Origin: Campylorhamphus procurvoides
Lineage: Eukaryota > Chordata > Aves > Passeriformes > Dendrocolaptidae
Assembly (NCBI GenBank): GCA_013396655.1
Contig: WBMV01008225.1
Span: 1,089,928-1,153,927 of the forward strand
DNA: 64,000 bases
Direction of reading: 5' to 3'
The notes under the pieces were generated by a model. The model was not told the DNA's origin and made no database searches. It was given only the letters and a program-made list of their open reading frames with translations. Each line of letters opens with the position of its first letter. Within the stretch, counting starts at the first letter, position 1. Below, piece after piece: positions 59,601 to 64,000 of the stretch. The translations under genes and the position numbers were made by a program.

Positions 59601-62600
59601 GGTTTTATTACTGTTTAATTCAAAGTGTTCAGTGGATTTGATGTGAACTTGCATTTTTTCTAGATGGTCCCAAAGTTAATTTTTCTACTTAAAAATAAAA
59701 AACAAAAATATATATAGAAAAATACCAAATAGCAAATATTGGGGGGGGGAAAAGTCTACTTTGTAAGTCATCATCAATATGCATCTCCCTCCTTGTACTA
59801 CTAATAACTTAAACAGATTGGTGGGCAAAATCCCCTTTGCTAGATCAATGAGTGATAATGAGGATGAGAAACAGGGACAACTAAAAAGCTGTCTAGTAGT
59901 GAAGTTATGCTGAGGGTATGCTAGAAAGCCAACTGCACAAAAGTGAAGAGGTTTTGTAGCTGATCTTTCTATTACTCAGAACTTGGCCAAAAGGGAAATC
60001 ACAACATTTTTGCCAACTGGATAGTCCACTCTGTGCAACACGCTTCTTCCCCACCCTTCCTGAAGTGAAATGAGTCAACAAAAATCAGTTGCTCTTCATG
60101 GGAGAGGCACTCACTATGCTTCAGCTCAAATACTCTCTGGAAATAGTTATTTCTTTGAAAAGACCCTCTTTGAGTCAGGAAAGGTAAAAAGTGTATGTTT
60201 CATATCAGCCAGAGCTTTCCATTTTGAAAGACGTTATGGGATATTTTGCTGTATTCACACTGGGAATACACAAGAGGTACTTTCACTCATTTTAGAGTGT
60301 ATTTTTTAATAATTATGGGATAATGCATGTTCTGAAATCAAAACATGGAGGTTGCATTCATTTGTGACTGCTGAAGTCAGCACTTTTTGTAGATAATATA
60401 ACAACCTAAAAGGTACTTTTATTTCTGCAAAGAATAATCAAGGACTATAGCTTTAATACATAGTTCTTATATTGACTTCAAATACTATTACAAACAAATC
60501 TTAAAAAATATTTAATAAAGGCCAAAAATCAAGGCACTTCAACTTCATAGTACTCCTGAAAACACCTTATATCCATACGCCAGATGTTTGATGGTTTGAA
60601 TGAGCTATTATCTTAAATTTGAAAAATCATATAGTGTTTCTTTTTAGCGTTTACTTAATTTCACACATTATACATTTTATTTAAATTTCATTTAAAACTT
60701 AAAGTATAAGGAGAGGACGTATCTAAAAAACCCCAGGAATGTGATAAAAAGGAATGCAGTCAATATAGTTCAGAAAATAACTCTTTTTGTTGTTTTGTCA
60801 TGGCTCAAGTTTTTCTGAGTCCCAGAGCATAGAACGTAATATGTCAAAATGCTAAAAATCTACTGTATCACTATGAAACCCCAAACCATGTTTTGGGTTC
60901 AGTGAAATATCATTATTGAGCTTTGAGTTGTTTATGACTTAAATAGGGTTATTAGATGCAACATGGCAAATTCTCTCCCTTTACTGATTTACAGAGATTG
61001 TTTTCAACTGTTGATTCACTTAGAAGAGGTTGGTGTTCAGACTGTCTGCAGAAGAGAGATTGCAGTGTATACTTTACCTTGAGGGCAAGAACAGTGAACT
61101 CCATTCGTTAAACAAAGAGATGCACTAATTTGTGGGAATGAGATAAGTAGTAAATTCAAATATTTGCTGAATATTTTGTAATTAGTTGAGAGGACAGAGC
61201 CTCCATAAACTAAAGCCTACTTCAATAAAATACATGCTGATACTCTTGGTTTGGACAAGAACCTATTTACAATGACATTAAAGGAAAAATAACAGAAATG
61301 TAATATATTTCACAATAAACCCCTGGCCTGTGAAATCCTTCGCTTGTACTTTTTTGAGCAATCAGAGGAAGCATGACTGTCAGAAAAATCCTAGAAATAT
61401 AATGGAAAGTGTATTTGCTCTGGAAAAATGTACTGTGTGTTGTCTTTTGTGACTTTCATAGACCTGAATTATATTAATTCAGGATGATGGAAGTAGAAGA
61501 GTGAACTTCGCATTTAATTTACACTACATCTGTGCTCTATGCTGGTGCACAAATCTGTTTACAGGGAGAGAAACACAGACTTATCTTTGAAACATTAATG
61601 GCACTAGCCTATTAAAAGTTAATATAAGTATTTAGGGTCACTGAAGGAAATAGAATCTTAGGCTGATCTACAATTGAACCATGAACAGGAAAAAAAATTA
61701 TCCCCTTTATTTCTTTTTTTTTCACTCTGTAGCCCTTTTCTTTCTCCAGCGTAAAAATTAAAGCTGGAAGATTTTTCCCCCTTTCTCACAAATTATGAGA
61801 AGAATTCAGAATCTGGCTTACCCGTAAAAGCTGTACTACGTGACTGAGTTATGGCATCTATTATTGTTGACCTGTATCCCCCATACAGACTATCAATTCA
61901 GTCACGTTTTTTACTAGCACCTCTGTGTATGAATTTCACATAGGCTTGTTACTGATTGCAGTGTCTTTTGGGCTTCACTGACAACCACACAGTGCCACCT
62001 GATGTCCGCAAAGAGCAATAAACGGTACCTAAAATGTTAAATCATTTAAAGCCCAAAATCTCAAAATTAAGACTTGACCATCACAGAGCATTGCTTTCCA
62101 AACCTACCTGGAAAATAGCTTCTAAATAATTTGCCTTTGTTTTCACCAAAACAAGCCTAAGCTCATGTGTGAAATTAAAGGCTCTGAGCTAATCATTACC
62201 ACTCATGATGGAATGATGATGATGATGAAAACTCAGTCTTCATTTTAAGAAAAAAAAATTTGTCCAATCAAATGGAGGGAATAGAGGTTGTGAATAAGCT
62301 ACTCTTGCAAAAAAAAGTAAATTGTCTTTTTGGAACCTGCACAACTTTATTAAAGAGCCTACTTACTTATGAACAAGTCTAAATTGCACAAGAAACAAAT
62401 TAACTGAGGGAACCAACAGAATACAGGCCTTGATCCCGTCATCACTTCAGTGCACTATTCCTCATGTTTTTGGCAGATCAGCCAATAAGTGTGTCAGTAT
62501 TTTATACACATTGGATATTAATTCTCTCACACACATGACAACATACATACACAAATTTTCTAAAATTTTATTTAAGATTCCACAAGGGCATTGAAATAGC

Positions 62601-64000
62601 TTCTGACAAAGCAAGATCCAGTCCTCCACAGAACCATGAGCAGTCGCCTGCAAAATCCACACTACGAGAATACTTGAAAGAAGTTAAAAGAATAAAGCAC
62701 CCTCTAGATTCCAAGACTGTTCTAGCAATGTACACACGTGCATGTGAATATTTACATCTTAATATAAATTAAATGCCCTGTTTGTTCAAAGGGGGTGAAA
62801 TGCACACCTTTGAATCTCTGCATCGTGCAGCAGAGAGGATGCTGGTGGGAGCTGATGGCACTTTTTGGGGCCAGGGATTGTTTTGCAGGCGAGGGGGGTG
62901 CGGACAGCGGTGAAACACAGCCACCTACCGGCCTCTGGGTCACTTGGTGTGAGCAGCCAGCTCTTCCAACGCCCAGAAATTCAGCTTTGCAGCACGAAAT
63001 CTTGACCCAACCCGTTTCAGTGGAAGTTTAACTTACATTTATGGTTTATAAATCATTGTTTGTCAGTGATTGGATTTATTTTGAATGTGCTTAAGCACAA
63101 AAGTGAGGACTGCAGCACACTGGTTATGGTATCTCAGTCAAGGTAAAGTGAATTTGAATTTCACCAAAGGATTTGAGAACATTGCATGACTTGCTGAGGA
63201 TTAGGCATGTTTCCTGCTACACGGCAATATGTGGGAATCCCACTGTGAAGTATTTCACACTGAAACACACACGAAAGACACTTTAAAATTTAACTACATA
63301 AAGTAACTCTCTTGATATCTATAATGATATCTGTGTATTTTGTACCAAATAGTGCTCTTTCTGGTTCTGGCTTCAAAGTTTACTTTGAGGAGCTCCTGTA
63401 AATACATATTTAGGCCAAAGTTATCTGGAATAAACGATGCATACATAACATGGTGGGTCCCCCCCCTCCACTGTGATTATTTGGATGTTTACTTGTTTAT
63501 AGGGACCCAAACGCTGCAAAATTTCAACAGAGTAATTAAGTATTTCATAATTTAATAATCAAAAGTTAGGTCCTCTCTATGTGTAGAGAACCAGCTTTTC
63601 TCTGTGACCTCCTTTGTTCTGCCTGTTTAATAACTGAGGACTGGAAGTGTTCAAAAGTTCTTAAGCACTGAGAATGCTGGAAGATAGTCCTTTATAGCCT
63701 CTTATTTTTTTGCAATAGGAAAACATTGTACCTCACTAAATAAAGACCCAAATTCTAAAATCCCAGCACGACTATTTTTTGTCTTCCCTTAACCGCATTA
63801 TTTCTAATGACAATTTGAATTTGGTCTAACTGCACGTTTTATCAACCATTTTATCAACAGTATTCAAACCCACTTGGAATAGAAGTGTATGTGCTATGGG
63901 AGGCCTGGCTATTACTGCATTGGATGAGCAGGTAAGGCTGGTTCAACCACAGTCCCTGCTGGTGCCAGGCAGGGAGCTGCTCTGCAGCACCTACACGTGA
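56645..64000. other. intergenic downstream/upstream flank of FGG
   Basis: About 7.3 kb with no exon I can support. LRAT is the next gene in mammals, but nothing resembling it is visible. Only simple features occur: a (GAT)n-like run near 62209-62228 and a poly-G run near 59741. It may hold distal regulatory DNA for the cluster. Confidence 0.55.

Noticed and set aside
59695..59750. AT and poly-G low-complexity run near 59.7 kb
   Set aside because: Short simple sequence without repeat-unit structure or gene context.
1..64000. CRISPR arrays, bacterial operons, tRNA genes, intact retroviral elements
   Set aside because: No regular spaced repeats, ribosome-binding operons, cloverleaf-like sequences or retroviral gene blocks were seen; the window is ordinary vertebrate DNA.

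Overview
This is a vertebrate nuclear window, most likely from a bird. The evidence is CR1 LINE 3' ends (including the octamer-type tail seen in avian and reptilian CR1), multi-exon GT-AG genes, one GC-rich promoter island in an AT-rich background, and fibrinogen chains that look avian. The gene order is PLRG1 (minus), FGB (plus), FGA (minus), FGG (minus), the conserved amniote fibrinogen cluster with its usual neighbour. All four genes are complete, and I rebuilt their exons by hand from splice sites, reading-frame phase and recalled family sequences. Species cannot be named from the sequence.

Layout. 1-8148: mostly noncoding sequence downstream of PLRG1, with one unassigned exon-like segment (1937-2061, minus). 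8149-23394: PLRG1, a spliceosomal WD40 protein of 516 codons in 15 coding exons, plus a candidate 12-nt in-frame micro-exon. 23200-24100: GC-rich island holding the PLRG1 promoter, with a CR1 fragment on each side in opposite orientations. 24100-28700: intergenic. 28735-36386: FGB, 8 exons, with a near-consensus HNF1 site and TATA box. 38072-45201: FGA, 6 exons, with both the short alpha end and the spliced alpha-E end. 45202-51180: intergenic. 51185-56644: FGG, 10 exons, with gamma-A and gamma-prime type ends and a perfect TTCN3GAA STAT3-type site upstream. 56645-64000: intergenic, with no gene recognised.

The three fibrinogen genes encode the Aalpha, Bbeta and gamma chains, which assemble in hepatocytes into the (Aalpha-Bbeta-gamma)2 clotting protein. 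The thrombin sites R|GPR (alpha) and R|GHR (beta), coiled-coil cysteine rings, fibrinogen C-terminal domains and a Bbeta and a gamma N-glycosylation site are visible. HNF1-like elements near FGB and FGA and a STAT3-like element near FGG fit liver-specific, acute-phase expression. PLRG1 is a housekeeping splicing factor and is not functionally related to the cluster.

I found no wholly new system. The points most worth a second look are the divergent functional tails of the gamma chain, a paired RGD in the alpha connector, the PLRG1 micro-exon, a weak FGB exon 1 donor next to a perfect palindrome, and the orphan exon near 2 kb.
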